Positions 24,901 through 36,620 of a DNA stretch of 64,000 bases are shown in pieces. Position 1 is the stretch's first letter. Every line of letters begins with the position of its first letter. The DNA is from Pyropia yezoensis. Taxonomy: Eukaryota; Rhodophyta; Bangiophyceae; Bangiales; Bangiaceae. A model generated the notes under the pieces. The model did not search any database, was not told where the DNA came from, and was given only the letters and a program-made list of their open reading frames with translations. A program made the translations under genes and the position numbers. The stretch spans positions 2,912,882 through 2,976,881 of the forward strand of contig CM020618.1 in the NCBI GenBank assembly GCA_009829735.1, in the 5' to 3' direction.

Positions 24901-26750
24901 TAGCTTCGAGCACTCCCAGTTTACCTGGTGTGATCTGGTGACCCAGATACTCGACTGTCTGCTGAAAGAAGGCGCACTTCTTGAGGCGCAGGGTCACCCC
25001 GGCGTTCCGCAAGAGGGTGAGTACCTCGTCGACATGTTGCACATGGTCATCCATGTTACGCGAGATGACGATGACGTCGTCCAAGTACACCAGGCAGTTA
25101 CGCCACTTGACTCCAGACAGTACAATGTCGATGGCCCGCTGGAATGTGGCGGGGGCGTTGGACAGTCCGAAGGGCATCCTTAGGAACTCGTACACGCCAC
25201 TGTGACAGACGAACGCCGTCTTGGGGATATCCTCCTCCGCAACGGGGATCTGCCAGTACCCGGCATTGCAGTCGATAGTGGTAAACACTGTGGCCTCCCC
25301 CAGCGAGTCGATGCACTCGTCCATCCTTGGTAAAGGGTATGAGTCTTTCTTGGTAACCAAGTTGAGGCGTCGATAATCGATGCAGAACCGAGGGGTTTGA
25401 TCCTTCTTCGGTACGATCACGACTGGGGCGCCCCACTCCGACATCGAAGGTCGGATCACCTTAGCTTCGCTCATCCTCTTCACTTCTCCGTCAACGATCT
25501 CTCGTTGCATAGGTCCCGCGCGATGCGGTTGCGACCGCGCTGGTCGAGCACCTGGTACCAGGTCTATACGGTTTTGGGTTGCCCCAATGGTACTCAGCGC
25601 CCCGCCGGTCCACATGACGTCATGCTTTCTTAGCATCCGCCGTATCCCTTCAGCTACCGAAGGGGGAAGGTGGTCGCGGTCAGCCTCGGCCAGTGCCTTC
25701 AAGGCTTCTTGGTCCTTTGGCGGAATGTCCGCCGGAGCTGTCGATGGGTTAGGCTTCCCGTCATCGAGTTGCTGCCGCTCGGTGGTCTCGGCGACCGCCA
25801 GTACCTCAACTTGTTCCACTTGACCTTCCTTGTCAGGGGTAAGGATATCTCCTTCGTAGAGCTCGGCAATCCCGAGGATAGTTCCCTTCGGAAGGGTGAC
25901 TGCCTTACGGCGATAGTTCGCCATCACAAGCAGTGATGACCTCCCCGCTGGGAGGTCTACGATACCGTTGGCCATGGTCAACCCATGGCGCTTGTAGGTT
26001 CGTAGGTTGGACTGGACTCTGCAGATGCCTGCGAGGTCAAAGTTAACCGGGAGGACGGTCTCCGATAACGGCTCAAAGCGAGTCCGCTTGGCCAGCCGGA
26101 GTGTCTTCGGATCTACGCTGGCGTATACCTCAGCCACGTTAACGTGGCTCCCTTGTAGCGTCAGGTCCCTGACGATAGCTCTCTGTCCTCTCTTCGTCCC
26201 GTCGGCCTCTTGCAGCTCGACGGTCCTCCGGCCCGGCCGGATTGCATCAACGTGAACGTTGATGAAGGTGCACCCCAGTATGCAGGGCACCGATAGAGTC
26301 TCACACACCAGGAGGTCAACTTCCGTAGTGAGATCCCCGATGGTGACCCGCAGCGACATCGCTGCGATCGTACGAATGAGACGACCATTCGCATCCTTGA
26401 TCGTGGGTCCACGAGCAACTCTGACTCGCGGGAGCCCCTTGTCCGGGAGGGTATCCTTTCGGATCAGGTTAGGTCCAGCCCCTGTATCCAGTACAGGGTA
26501 ATACAATCGGGTCGACTGGGGGTCAACCCCCAGTGTGGCTGATACCTTGAAGTTCTTCAAGGTGAACAGCACGTGGCCTACACCGATATCCGGTGTAGCT
26601 CGGGCATCCTGATCAGGGCCCTTGTCTGTTTCCATGTGACGGGGCTTCCCGTCCTCTCCTCCCAACCTTGGTGGTTGGTCATCAATCCCCAGACGCCGTG
26701 TCGTCGGGGCCGGAAGGTGTCCCCGGGGGTTGATGCGGCGTCGGCTCAAC
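21970..26750 (-). pseudogene. chromovirus 1 pol region (protease, RT, RNase H, integrase, chromodomain)
   Basis: Minus strand, roughly: protease with the DTGAGP active site near 26.45 kb; reverse transcriptase with the YLDDVIV catalytic box near 25.1 kb; RNase H near 24.2-24.8 kb; integrase with a zinc-binding N-terminus (CHPCARN) and catalytic core at about 23.1-24.2 kb; and a chromodomain (WYVKVMWVGYDSPTWEQAAN) near 22.05 kb. Fossil, broken in several places. The stretch at about 22.5-23.2 kb does not look like pol and may be a small later insertion. Confidence 0.9.
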
Positions 26751-26829
26751 CGCGCTCTCCGTAGGGCTTTCCCCGCGGCAGTCCGGGGTGGCTTGCTAGG
26801 GTTACCCCAGCGACCCCGTGTCGTCCTTC

Positions 26830-29017
26830 CTCTTACTCGTTTCCCGTACTCGGCCGGGTACTATCTTCCAGGCTATCCGGAAGAGGAGCTGCCTCCTCGA
26901 CTGCCAGTACTCCTCCTGGAGCTTGCTGCCTACCCGGTGCCGGGCCTCTGGCGGGATACCCCCCAACGGATGCCTTGCGTTGCGCCGCTGCCCGTCGAGA
27001 CTCCTCCGGGATGAGCGGGCATGAGGACACCCAGTGTTGGGGGTCTCCGCACTGCATGCATCCGGACGTGCCGGCCGTCCCGGGCGTCCGCATCGGGTTG
27101 GCTCCATAGGTCCGGTTGCCTGTCTCGGGCGCCCGAGTGCCCGCTCCCTGGTAGGCCTTGGGTCCCGGTGCCAGCCGGAACATGGACTCTCCCAGCCGGT
27201 TGGTTCTACCAGCGATGTGCGGAGGTGCCTCCGTACGTACTGCCCATGTCGGCAGGGGTTGGTGGGGGTTACCCGTAACCGGGGCATACCCCGTAGTCCG
27301 CACATACGGGACGCGCCGTCCCGCTCCCTCGTTGACCTGGACCTGGGTCCCAGCCGGGGCGATGTACGCTACCGTACCATGCTCATCAATCACCGGCGTC
27401 GCCGGTAGCAACAGGTGACCCTGTTGGTCGACTAGAGGTTCATCCTCACCCGTAGGGGTATGTTCGGTCGCCACCAGTACTGGTGTGACCTTACGCTCCA
27501 CCTTCTCCTGCCTCGTTACCGGGGTGAGACGGGGCTTGCCTCCCTCACCCTTGGGCTTCGGGGCCAAGGCGCATTCTGGGTGCAGCACCCGGTAGGCGTC
27601 CCCTCGGGACTTGCACATGTGCATCAGTAGACTGAAGCTCGTCCGAGCCGTATTGGCTCCCCGTGCGGATATCCGCACATAGTTGGGTACTCCTGCGAAC
27701 AGGATGGCCCGTAGTTCCCCTTCGCCGAGGAGCTTCCCCAGCTCGTAGTCGAGCTCTTGGATCCGGCGTCCAAACATCTCCTCATCCTCCCAGGACTGGG
27801 CGGTGGCGGTGCGAAGGGCCCGATAGTGGTCTTCGGACTTGTCCTCACTGAGGTAGCTGCTAAGGAGCTCCTTCAGTATGCCACGGTAATCCATGGAGGT
27901 GGCTGCGACCCTCATTCCCGGCATCGGGGATGCCTGGCGGAGGATGCCTCGGACCCGTTCATCAACAAAAAAACGGGAGGATCTCCAGCGCCAGCCCCTC
28001 GTTGACGAGTGCCTTGTCTGCGGCTGCCTTGAAGCTATTCAAGAAGCCAATGACTGCCAACGGGCGTCCGTTAGGGCCCTCGAACATAGGGACTCCCTTC
28101 ATAAGGGTCTGCACAGAGCGGATCGCTCGGTGCGAGGTCGTACGCATCGATTCCGATACGGCAGTGCATCGGTCCTCCAAACGATAACGTTCAGGAGTCA
28201 GTACCGACCTGAAGACTTCGTTGACAATCTCCGTGTCTGCGTCCTGGATATCCAGTCGCTTGGCCAGTTGATGAGTGAACTCATCGGACTCCATCCGCTT
28301 CAGTAAGCTCGCAGTAACCTGCGCTGTCATCGCTTGCACCAGTGACGCTGGAACCTCCGGCGTCGGCGCCTCGGGTACCCGAGTTGCCTGGCTTCCGTCG
28401 TCGAGGGGGTAATGGGAGACGGTACCGTCTCCCCCCATCGCCGACTCTGTTCCGGCGTAAGTGTCCGCCGGACCATGTCCGCGGAGCCCGCTCTGGGTGC
28501 TCCGAGCGTAGCGCTCCGTATGGCTACGTTCCAACTCCGCCGACGAGTCGGATCCATAACCCGCAGTGTCCGGGGGTTGTCCAAGAGTAGCAACACCGGG
28601 GTTGACCCTGGTGGCCTCCGAAAGTAGTCCGGCCGGTTCGAACCGTACCGGTGTGGGGAGGACCCGACGGGGTACCGTCGTATGGCGTGCTGACATGAGC
28701 ACCGCCATTGCGTCCTCCGTACGCTCTTGACGGGCGTCGAGCCCGGTGAACCGGGCCTCGATGCGAGCCAATGATGCCATCAGGGAGTCCCCTGCTGAAG
28801 GTGGCGGCGGCGTGAGGTCGGCAGAGGGCACTTGCGGCTGTCCGCCGCCCCCGGCCGTCCGTGCCGTACCAAACGTCGATCCGGCACCTGAGAGCATCGG
28901 CGTCTCAATGTTGTCGATCGGATTACCGATCCCGGTTCCCGGGTTCAGCTCCGGGGTCGGCGTCGACGCCGATCCGTCATCTTGAACGTTCCCCGTCTCT
29001 TGGGTAGACATAGTCAC
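26830..29017 (-). pseudogene. chromovirus 1 gag region
   Basis: Minus strand, starting near 29.01 kb (MTMSTQETGNVQDDG). A Pro/Gly-rich N-terminus leads to a helical capsid-like region and ends with a CCHC zinc knuckle (CMQCGDPQHWVSSC) near 27.03 kb, as in retrotransposon nucleocapsids. Fossil; not in one continuous frame. Confidence 0.85.
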
Positions 29018-29217
29018 AATCAGTCAACCGACGTAACAGTCACCACGAATAAGAGAGCGAGGGGGTAGTTGGGGGAGAGTAACCGTAGATCGCAGTCAAA
29101 CGAAATCACTCAAAACAATCAACAGATCGCAGCACCACGAGTACAAGGAAAGGACTGGATCCCTATCCGTGTGCCAGGGCCGAAGACGGCGTCACCACAA
29201 GGGTGACGGAAACCCTT

Positions 29218-29234
29218 CCCCTGCTGCTCCACCA
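29218..29234 (-). other. chromovirus 1 primer-binding site
   Basis: On the minus strand, one base inside the 5' LTR, the sequence is TGGTGGAGCAGCAGGGG: TGG complementary to a tRNA CCA end, followed by a complement to an acceptor arm. The same 17 bases serve chromovirus 2. It does not look like the common initiator-Met primer site; the priming tRNA is unidentified. Confidence 0.75.
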
Positions 29235-29235
29235 A

Positions 29236-29598
29236 TGTAGCACAATAGGTATCCGCTGCACGCCCACTCTCAGGGTACACTCACCAAGGGGGATCGGCAC
29301 CAACGTCACCGGGAGGCCAAGGTTGCTGTCTTTGATGCGCAAGCCACGGGACCAAGATGGGAGCCCAAATGGGAGGGGGTTGTTGTTCTACCTTGGCCGG
29401 CGGTGGATTCGCCGCCGGCCCCCCCGTTATAAACCCTCGGAGACACTACTAACTACCCTCCACCCCAAGATGCAAGTCTCTCTGGTCATACGTAACTTAT
29501 AGATACCGTGACCAGTACGGACTCCCAAATTGAAAGTTCAGGGTTAGAAGTAGCCCCCCTAACATTAGGGTCACAATACGGTCAACCATATTGCTACA
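29236..29598 (-). repeat. chromovirus 1, 5' LTR
   Basis: 363 bases, same ends as its partner at 18198-18559 and about 98% identical by eye. Its inner edge abuts the primer-binding site and its outer edge abuts GCGGT. Confidence 0.95.
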
Positions 29599-29603
29599 GC
29601 GGT
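29599..29603. repeat. target-site duplication GCGGT, right copy
   Basis: Matches the copy at 18193-18197 on the far side of the element. Confidence 0.9.
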
Positions 29604-32177
29604 ATGGTAGCGCTGCTGCGCGGCGAGCTCCGCTCCGTGTAGTTCTTGACACTTTTCTATGGGCCGGAGAACCATAATCTCTGCGGCGTCTGCACTCGGC
29701 AGCGCCAGCTCCCACGTGAGGGCGGCCGTTCCACGGACGACTGTACCCTCCGCCACTGCCCAATCCTCTGGGCACTCGCGGGCTGCAATCTTCAGGAGCA
29801 GCTCCGCGCGATCGCGCTGCTGCATGGCGTTAACCAACGCCTTGTGGGGGCGCGACCGGCTGCGAATCATTGGGGGAAGTGTGCCAATGTAGCGCTCGAG
29901 CGGGAACTGCCAGTAGCACCAGATGGGTCCGCACTGCCTGATGGTGGTTACAACGTCCAGCAGGGTGGCAAACATAAACGGGCAGATACGCAGGCGCTCT
30001 GGCAACCCGCGGTAGACCAGCTTGTAAAATGAATCCAAGAACTTAAAAATCTCCCATTCTGCCTTGTCCAGGTCTGTCGGCGTCAAGGGACTTGGGCGGA
30101 ACAGGAGCCGCCCCGCCCGGCACAAGCACATGACCATGTCGTAGAAGTCGTCCGGCACGCAGCCGTACAGCAACACCTCGGCGCCACAGAGAAGAAAGAA
30201 GAGCCAGTCGTCGGCCTTGAACCCCGCGTGGTGCGCATGGATGTCACGCAGCTGCCTCGCCTGCTCCGCCGGCACAGTGCGTGCGGCAGATTGGTACTCC
30301 TCACTCATCTTCTCAAGGATCTTAGAAGCGGCCACGTAACTGTCCACGACGTCCTTCTCGGCCTGCAGCACGCCACTGACAAGGCGCCACAACGAAGGAA
30401 CCACGTTGCACAAAAAGATATGCATAGGGTCGTACGGAGCTGCGCCGGGCGGCCCAAGAGCCCAGAGGTACGCCAGCGATGAATGTGCTGCCCTCGTTGC
30501 TGCGCTTGGGCACAGCAGAGGGGACCTGCCCGACACGCCCGTCAAGCGGACCTCGCGCTTAATGTGCGCCGCCGGCCTGCGCGCCGTCCGCATGACCTCA
30601 ACCGACGCCGCCTGCTGATGAGTGGTGTGGCTGGTGCAGGTTGCCAGCGGGGTGGATGACACGGAAAACAACACCTCCCCCGTGACCGGGTCGACAGGCG
30701 GGAAGTAGTACTTGGTGCCCACCAAAACTCCGTGGTACGGGCGGAGACGCCCCGGCATGTAGCCGCCATGCCCCGCCATGTGCGTGACCTTGTCCCCGCC
30801 GGGAGCGTCGGCACACACAAAAATCAGAAGACACTTGAGCGTGAACGTGCCCTCCCTCCCGAAGACTCGCACGCCGTCCAGGCCCGCCGCCAGGGACTCG
30901 AGCTCTGCCATTGCAAGAGCCAAGAACGAGTCCATGTCCACCGGCTCATTGAGGCCTGGGGTGATGAATATTGGAAGCGTCGACACGTTCTTGGACCGCA
31001 TGTCTGCGGGAAGGGACATCACCGATACCGTGACGATCCAGCCCTTAAAGCCTGTCTGCCGCCATGGGTCAAAGCCGTCAAGCGCCAAGCGCAGGACGAT
31101 GAAGATTGTGGATGGGGCGGCGCTGATGGTCCCGTTGGCCCACCAGCTCCTGTACGTATCCCCGTCATAGTAGTCGGTGTAGCTTGTACGGGGCTAGGAT
31201 GCCGACAGGCGAGCTTCAAGCGTGGCCTCGAAGATTGAGCGCGATAGGTCCTCGTCCAGTAACATCATGCGTAGCCAAGGGGTGACGGGCCAGTACGGCA
31301 TAATCCGGGTTGGCACGGCGGACGCTGGCAGATACCGCGACCTTCCGCAGTGAGCGCACGAGACGGCTGTCGCGTGACCCCCCGTAAAGGCCATGCAGCC
31401 CGCCGGACAACATGAAACGGGGATGGCACAAAGGTGTACAGCGTCCTGCACCAGCTTGTTTAACTGGTGTGGCGTGGAGAAATGCCGGCGGGTTCTACGC
31501 TGTAGGAGGTACGCGGCCACAGCCTCCCTTGTCAGGTGGTGGTTGGTAGCGAAGACGAAGCCGACGAAGTCGTCGATGGCCCACGTGAACTGCACCTTGG
31601 AAAAACGCACGCCATTGACGCCCAATCTTTCAAGGCGTCGCAGGGTCTGGAGCGCGTTGCCATCCTCCACTGGCTGGCCCTCTTCGTCATCCTCGGCAGT
31701 GACGCCGTCGGCAGCGTAGTCCCCCGTGCCGAGTGCATCGATGACTCCGTTCGGGCTGCCCGCTGTGCCATCAAAACGTTCCCCATCCCCCGTGGTGACG
31801 GGCCCGTCAGCAGGGGGAGGGGCGCCGAAAAGTGTTGCTCCAGCGACATTGCCTTGCCGAGTACGGGCAGCAACACTTGTGCCCGTGGCAGCTGTACAGA
31901 GAAGAGGTGAAGAGGAGGGGCCAGCTCCAGCCGACGCCCCTGCACGGTGGTTCTTCCTGTGCTCATAGAGCGTGGCGCGATTGACAAGCCGCGGCTGCAA
32001 TCCGTTCTTAGCCCGGCACACGCCGCAGTCACAGCGGACGAGCGTCATTGGGGGGCGGTGGGCGCTCACGCACACCGCGGGAGCACGTGGGAAAGTAAAG
32101 AGCAGGAGCAGCAATGCAGCGGGGGAATACCGCACCATTGTGTGCGGAGGTGCTGGTGGTGTTGTGAATAGGGCCAT
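29604..32177 (-). pseudogene. CACTA/EnSpm (TNP2-like) transposase, N-terminal and catalytic part
   Basis: Minus-strand frame of a TNP2-like DNA transposase. The N-terminus holds a Cys/His cluster (CDCGVC, then VNRATLYEHRKNH) and the family's second zinc region (CCPAGCMAF, CAHCGRSRYLP). The core follows with YTDYYDGDTY, LALDGFDPW, MSLPADMRSKNV, CLLIFVCADAPGG and PMHIFLCNVVPSLW; near the junction comes YIGTLPPMIRSRSRP, which resembles the conserved 'ERYLGTLKRYVRNRARPEG' region of these proteins. An in-frame TAG separates LEARLSAS from YTDYYDG (about 31195). The upstream start is uncertain (32177, 32138 or 32048; the last begins MTLVRCDCG). The gene is interrupted by chromovirus 1 at 29603 and resumes at 18192, so it is dead in this copy. 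These transposases bind terminal repeats and excise a CACTA element; no such ends were found. Confidence 0.8.
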
Positions 32178-33119
32178 GGTGGGAGGCGCGCGTGCATACC
32201 ACAGGTGGACTGGGCTCAGCCTCCACCCCTAGGCGCATCGTGCCGTGGAGGTTCTGAGACAGACGCAACGCGCGGAAGGCGCAGGGTGATAGCGGAAAGC
32301 GTCAGCAAAGCGGCGGGAGCCCGACTGCCGTTTGCCGTGGTGGCTCTGACACAGTGGCAAGGCGGAGGGGGCGCCGGGTGAAAGCGGAAAGCTTCATCAG
32401 CAATGCGCCGAAAGCCCGCCAGCGGCTTGCCTGCCCACGCCTGCGCGGCACCGCCTCGCTAGGGATGAGGTGGGCTCTCACATATTGCGCAGCTATTAAG
32501 AATATGGCGACTTGATGGGGACTCCACTCAACATTTAATTCGATAAATGCCCGCCATGGTGGTTGCGCGCGTTTTTCCAGCAGCGGCAGTCGTCTGACAG
32601 TCGGGTACGCCCCAAGGTGGCTGTGCATTGGGTTACCCGCCCGGTGAGATGGCACCATTGGGCGCGCTTTTGAGCGCCCTGCCCCGTGGCCCGAGCGGCG
32701 TGCATTCGGCGGCTCGCCGTCCTCGAGCCCTGGGCAATGCGACCGCCGTGGTGGATGTCCAAGCCGCATGCCAGGTCGCGTGCAGGGGGGGAGGACGGTT
32801 GCCTTCTCCCCCCCAATGCACCACTTCACCTCCTCCCACCCTCTCTGAACACCTCACTTAACCCAGACGTCAAGCCAACCTCTCCCCTTACCAGCGTCCC
32901 CTCAAGCCACACGCTCCGGTTCTTGTGCGCACCCACCCGTCGTGCGCCCCCCCCCCCCCCCCCCGATCCCTTACCCCCCCGAAGTGCACTCCCCCCCCCC
33001 CCGATCGTGTACACTCCCCCCTCTGTGCACACACACCCCCCCTTAGTGCACACCCGCCCCCCCGTCGCGTACTCCCCCCTCGCCTTCATCGTCGACACCA
33101 ACCACACCTTCGCCAAGGC
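32178..33119. other. intergenic; degenerate pyrimidine-rich repeats
   Basis: No gene found. From about 32930 to 33080 there are repeated units of a C run plus GTGCAC/GTGTACAC-like sequence (for example GTGTACACTCCCCCC), leading directly into the next ATG. The end of the CACTA transposon may lie in this interval, but no terminal repeat was recognised. Confidence 0.4.
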
Positions 33120-33590
33120 ATGGCGGCTGTCGTCGCTGCCGAGGTTGACCTCGTGGCGCGGTCGCATGCAAAGCTCACCGACGAGAAGCCGTACGAGTGC
33201 CCGCTGCTGGGGCTGACCCCGGCTGACGTGGCCGTGTTCCAGAAGGCGGTGCCCGACCAGGTCAAGGCGCACTTTGACCCCAAGCGGACATTTTGCAAGC
33301 AGAAGGCGTCGGTCAAGGCCAAGGCGACCCTCGCACTCGAGCGCCTCGTCCCCGCGCTTGCTCTTGCCGAGAACCACTGGGCTGCTCTCTGCCTCCTCTC
33401 CAAGTCCCATCACAACATTCAGGCCAACAACGACCGGCAAGAGCGTCGGCAGGAGCTGCGCCGCGCGGCAGTGGACAAGCGGCTGGCGGAATTGCGCGCA
33501 GCGGCGGACAAGAACCTCGAGAGCGAAGGGGCAAGCGCTGCAATTGAAGACCTTGCCTTTTGGCTGCGCCACAAGCGGGGCCGCGATTGA
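33120..33590 (+). CDS. hypothetical 156-residue alpha-helical protein
   Basis: Starts at ATG 33120 (MAAVVAAEVDLVARSHAKL) after a pyrimidine-rich leader, and stops at 33590. The composition is normal for a real protein rather than for chance GC-rich frames: mixed charged helices, three Cys, and a basic Arg/Lys/Glu-rich segment (DRQERRQELRRAAVDKRL) likely to form a coiled coil at about residues 105-130, ending FWLRHKRGRD. I do not recognise a family. It lies between a dead CACTA transposase (divergent) and chromovirus 2, so it may be a host gene or an accessory gene of the transposon. Confidence 0.5.
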   Translation: MAAVVAAEVDLVARSHAKLTDEKPYECPLLGLTPADVAVFQKAVPDQVKAHFDPKRTFCKQKASVKAKATLALERLVPALALAENHWAALCLLSKSHHNIQANNDRQERRQELRRAAVDKRLAELRAAADKNLESEGASAAIEDLAFWLRHKRGRD

Positions 33591-34070
33591 GGCGCCCCTT
33601 GGACGGCGGTTGCGGCGTGCCCGCCATCCATCCCCACCCAGGTGGGTCGCCAGACGTCGGTCGAGTGGCACAGCAGTTGGCTGGGAAGGGGCGGCGTCTG
33701 TGCGGACGCGGCGCCTTGTTCACCAGGTCGCCGCTGTGGGCAACGGGGGGCTGGCAACGGCGGCGTCGCCACCACCGTCGCCGCCACCGTCGCGCAGCGG
33801 CCAAGGTTTTGAGCGCACCCGCCGTCGTCGCTGGCCGCGGCCAAAGGCGTGAGCGTGGCCGTGGCCGTGGCCGTCGCTGGCCGCAGCCAAGGGCGTGGGG
33901 ACCGGCTGCTGCGCACAGCTAGAGGTGTTCACCCTCGTCCACGAAGGGTGTGTGCACACGCTTCTGAACGAGCGGGGCGCGGCGACGGGGGTAGAGGTGG
34001 CCGCCGTCGAGACCCCGCGGCTCCGCCGTCGACGGCGCCATCGTGGGCACGTTTTCAAGGTTATGAGCGC
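33591..34070. other. no supported gene
   Basis: GC-rich stretch containing GCCGTGGCCGTGGCC-type short repeats near 33850-33880. Ends at the target site of chromovirus 2. Confidence 0.5.
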
Positions 34071-34075
34071 AGGCT
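34071..34075. repeat. target-site duplication AGGCT, left copy
   Basis: AGGCT precedes the 5' LTR and recurs at 43729-43733 after the 3' LTR. Confidence 0.9.
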
Positions 34076-34646
34076 TGTAGCATCCCTGGCCCAGCCTTGG
34101 CGCCGACCCGGGACTGCAACCAGAGGGCAACAGGTGCCAGAGCACGCCCGCCGTGTGGTGATGGTTGGCGGCCGTGGCCCGTGCCCGGCACTGGGATGCG
34201 GTGGACTACGCTATCCACACGTGAGAGAGGGATTTCTGATGGGTTTTTGCATACTTGTGAGGGATTTGATTCGAGAGAATTTGAGTGTGAGATTAGTGAG
34301 TGGGAATAGAATTAGTAGTGATAGTGGCCCCCGACCTGACGAGGTTAGACTCGGGTCGGGGCCACTCGGGGGTATGGGGGGGCTGCCTGGCCAACGTGCC
34401 GAGGCTCCCCCAGATGCACGTTAAGAGGGACAGCGAGGCGCCCTTGGCCCGCGCCCTCAGGAAAAAGACAACTGCGCGTTTGCTTTCCTCTTCCCCGTGT
34501 GCACTACCGTGCGTATCTGTTTACTCTGCAAGCAGGCACGTAAGGCAACAGGCATACCACTCTCGTAGTTCCCCTTTCCGTGTTACCTGTCCCTTTCCCC
34601 CGAGGGATATCGACACGTGTCTGAGAGGATCGAGTTTTATACCACA
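34076..34646 (+). repeat. chromovirus 2, 5' LTR
   Basis: 571 bases from TGTAGCATCCCTGGCC to TTTTATACCACA. The partner copy is at 43160-43728. It contains an inverted repeat around 34325-34370 (CCCCGACC...GGTCGGGG). Confidence 0.95.
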
Positions 34647-34650
34647 TATT

Positions 34651-34667
34651 TGGTGGAGCAGCAGGGG
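34651..34667 (+). other. chromovirus 2 primer-binding site
   Basis: TGGTGGAGCAGCAGGGG four bases inside the 5' LTR, identical to the site of chromovirus 1. Confidence 0.8.
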
Positions 34668-34855
34668 ATTGGAGAGTTGGAGAAGAGACATTTGGGAGCA
34701 GCGGTAGGGTTGTTCCTGTTCTGTCTTTTTCTGTGGTTTGGGAATTGTTTGCACCCGTTCACGGGAACCCCATTCCTGGCCCTTCAACCCCTCTCTTGTG
34801 GTCTTGCGATCTTTGTACACGCAGGCAACTGGACTGTGGCTGTCAAGAGACCAAC

Positions 34856-36620
34856 ATGGCTACCCTCCCTGGCACGACGGTGCCCGAAGGGGTAGACCCC
34901 GCGTCCCTTGACGCATCCCTGGTCACCGCAGGGGACGGTGCCCAACCCGGCGTTCTCCCTACGGGTGAAGCAGACCTGGGTGTAACATCCGGTAGCGGAC
35001 TGGAGTCTACAGGCGGCCAAGTACCTCCTGCTCCCGTTCCTCCGGCTGCTCCTCCTGTGGGAGTCTCCCCGGGGTCAACGGCGTTTGAGTCCGCTCGCAG
35101 CAGACGTCTCCCTCCTGTCGGTTCTACTCCTCAACCTCCAGGGATAGCCCCTGGTGTGTTTACTCCTGGACCCACACATGGCAGCTGGGTGTATACACCT
35201 CTTCCTGTGGGCACTAGCAGCGCCAAAGGCACCGCTGTAACTGGTTCTACGGGTCACCCTGAGACCTCGACTCCTGGGACCGGCCAAGCTTTTCCTCCCC
35301 TTGCATCCTATGGGGCGGGGAGCTCCAAGACCGGTAACCGGAGCAGCCGGAGGCGTCGGCGTCGTCGTCGTCGCTCTAGCACCAGCGAGACCAGTTCCTC
35401 GAGCTCTGAGGAGGGATACGATTGGGACGCATCTCCTGGTCCCACTCGGCGCAGGCTAGTCGAGTTTGACTTCCCTGCCCACCAAGTGGGGGATGCCACC
35501 CTTAACAAGGTCACGTACTGGGGTAACTACCGGCTGGAGAACCAAGACCAAGGTTACACTCGGAAGATGGCGAAGAAGATGGCCTCCCTGAACCGGCGAA
35601 TGCAGCCGAGCTTCGGGGGACATCCTAAGTTTTCCGGGAAGAAACCGGCGCTTATCTTTGCCTTCCTGCGCCAGTTTGTCAAGGCATGCAACGACAACGA
35701 TGTGTCCGAGGGCAAGGCGCTCTACCTCTTGGTTAACTTCATGACCGGAGAAGCGGAACAGCGGTTCGCACAGGTTCTGCCAGAGTCTGCCGGACACATT
35801 GTCGGGCGTACCATCGGGAGCTATCCGGAAGGGGTCAACTGGCTCCTGTCCAACTACGCTGACTCGGACTCCCTGCGCAAGGCAGTAGGCAGGTTGAATC
35901 GGGCAACCATGGAACGACAAGAGACTCCAGAGGCCTTCGCCCGCCGTGTCCGGGAGATGAGCGAGGCTTGTGGCAACGTTTACCCTCAGGACAGGCTCAA
36001 GATGATCTTCTCGGAAGGGCTACCTGAATATCTTCTAGAGGACGCGGAGAACTACAACCAGGAACATCATGAACATTCCTTCCAGCAGTTGATGGCCTAC
36101 ACCCAGGGCAAGTACCGGCAAGCCAAGGCCCTCTAAGCTCCCATGGTATCAACTCCCAAGCCGTTGTCGCAAGTTCGTCCCGGACCCGACAAGTATAAGG
36201 GAGGTGATAGCCCTGTACCGGTACTCGCTGTTGGGGAGGCCTCACCCGTGGGGTCAGGAGACAAGTGGGGCGGCTTCGTTTCTAAGGAGCAACCTTCCCT
36301 GGTCGCCCCCAAGCAGGTCAAGAACCAGCAGTTCCGGTCTTATTGGCTGTGCCAAAAGGAGGACCACATGTCCTACCAGTGCCCGACCATTCCCAAGGAC
36401 CTCCAGGAGAAGCTCAAGCGTCAAGGACTGGTGTTTGCAAAGGCAGTCCACTGGGCTGACCGGCGAGCACCCTCCAGGATGGACAAGGCACAGTTACACG
36501 CAATCCGGGTGGCAACCTTGCAGAGCATCACGGAGGCTCTGGCAAGAGAAGCACCTACGGACTTTGACCTGGAGACCGAAACCTCTAAGGAATCTTCGGA
36601 CCCGGGAAACGAGTAGGGCA
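34856..36620 (+). pseudogene. chromovirus 2 gag region
   Basis: Begins at ATG 34856 (MATLPGTTVPEGVDP). A Pro/Ser/Thr-rich N-terminus and an Arg-rich cluster with Ser runs are followed by a capsid-like region (HPKFSGKKPALIFAFLRQF, LLVNFMTGEAEQRF, ETPEAFARRVREM), a common gypsy gag layout, and then a short nucleocapsid-like segment near 36.35 kb. Fossil, not in one continuous frame. Confidence 0.85.

Larger units (their letters stand above)
18198..29598 (-). mobile_element. chromovirus 1 (Ty3/gypsy LTR retrotransposon fossil), nested in a CACTA transposase
   Basis: An 11.4-kb element on the minus strand with LTRs at both ends, GCGGT target duplications, a primer-binding site next to the 5' LTR (29218-29234) and a purine tract next to the 3' LTR. 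On the minus strand the order is gag, protease, reverse transcriptase, RNase H, integrase, chromodomain: the Ty3/gypsy order, with the C-terminal chromodomain that defines chromoviruses. A further reading frame on the plus strand lies between pol and the 3' LTR. The LTRs differ at about eight positions plus one single-base indel by eye (about 2%), so the insertion is fairly recent. Gag-pol is broken, about four or five times, although one gag-pol frame switch could be natural in this family. Confidence 0.95.

Noticed and set aside
29218-29234. tRNA gene fragment
   Set aside because: Only an acceptor-end complement next to an LTR, with no cloverleaf. It is a primer-binding site.
17240-32360. 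CACTG motifs near 17244 and (reverse) near 32352 as ends of the CACTA transposon
   Set aside because: Only five bases match, the bases beyond do not pair, and no 3-bp target duplication is present.
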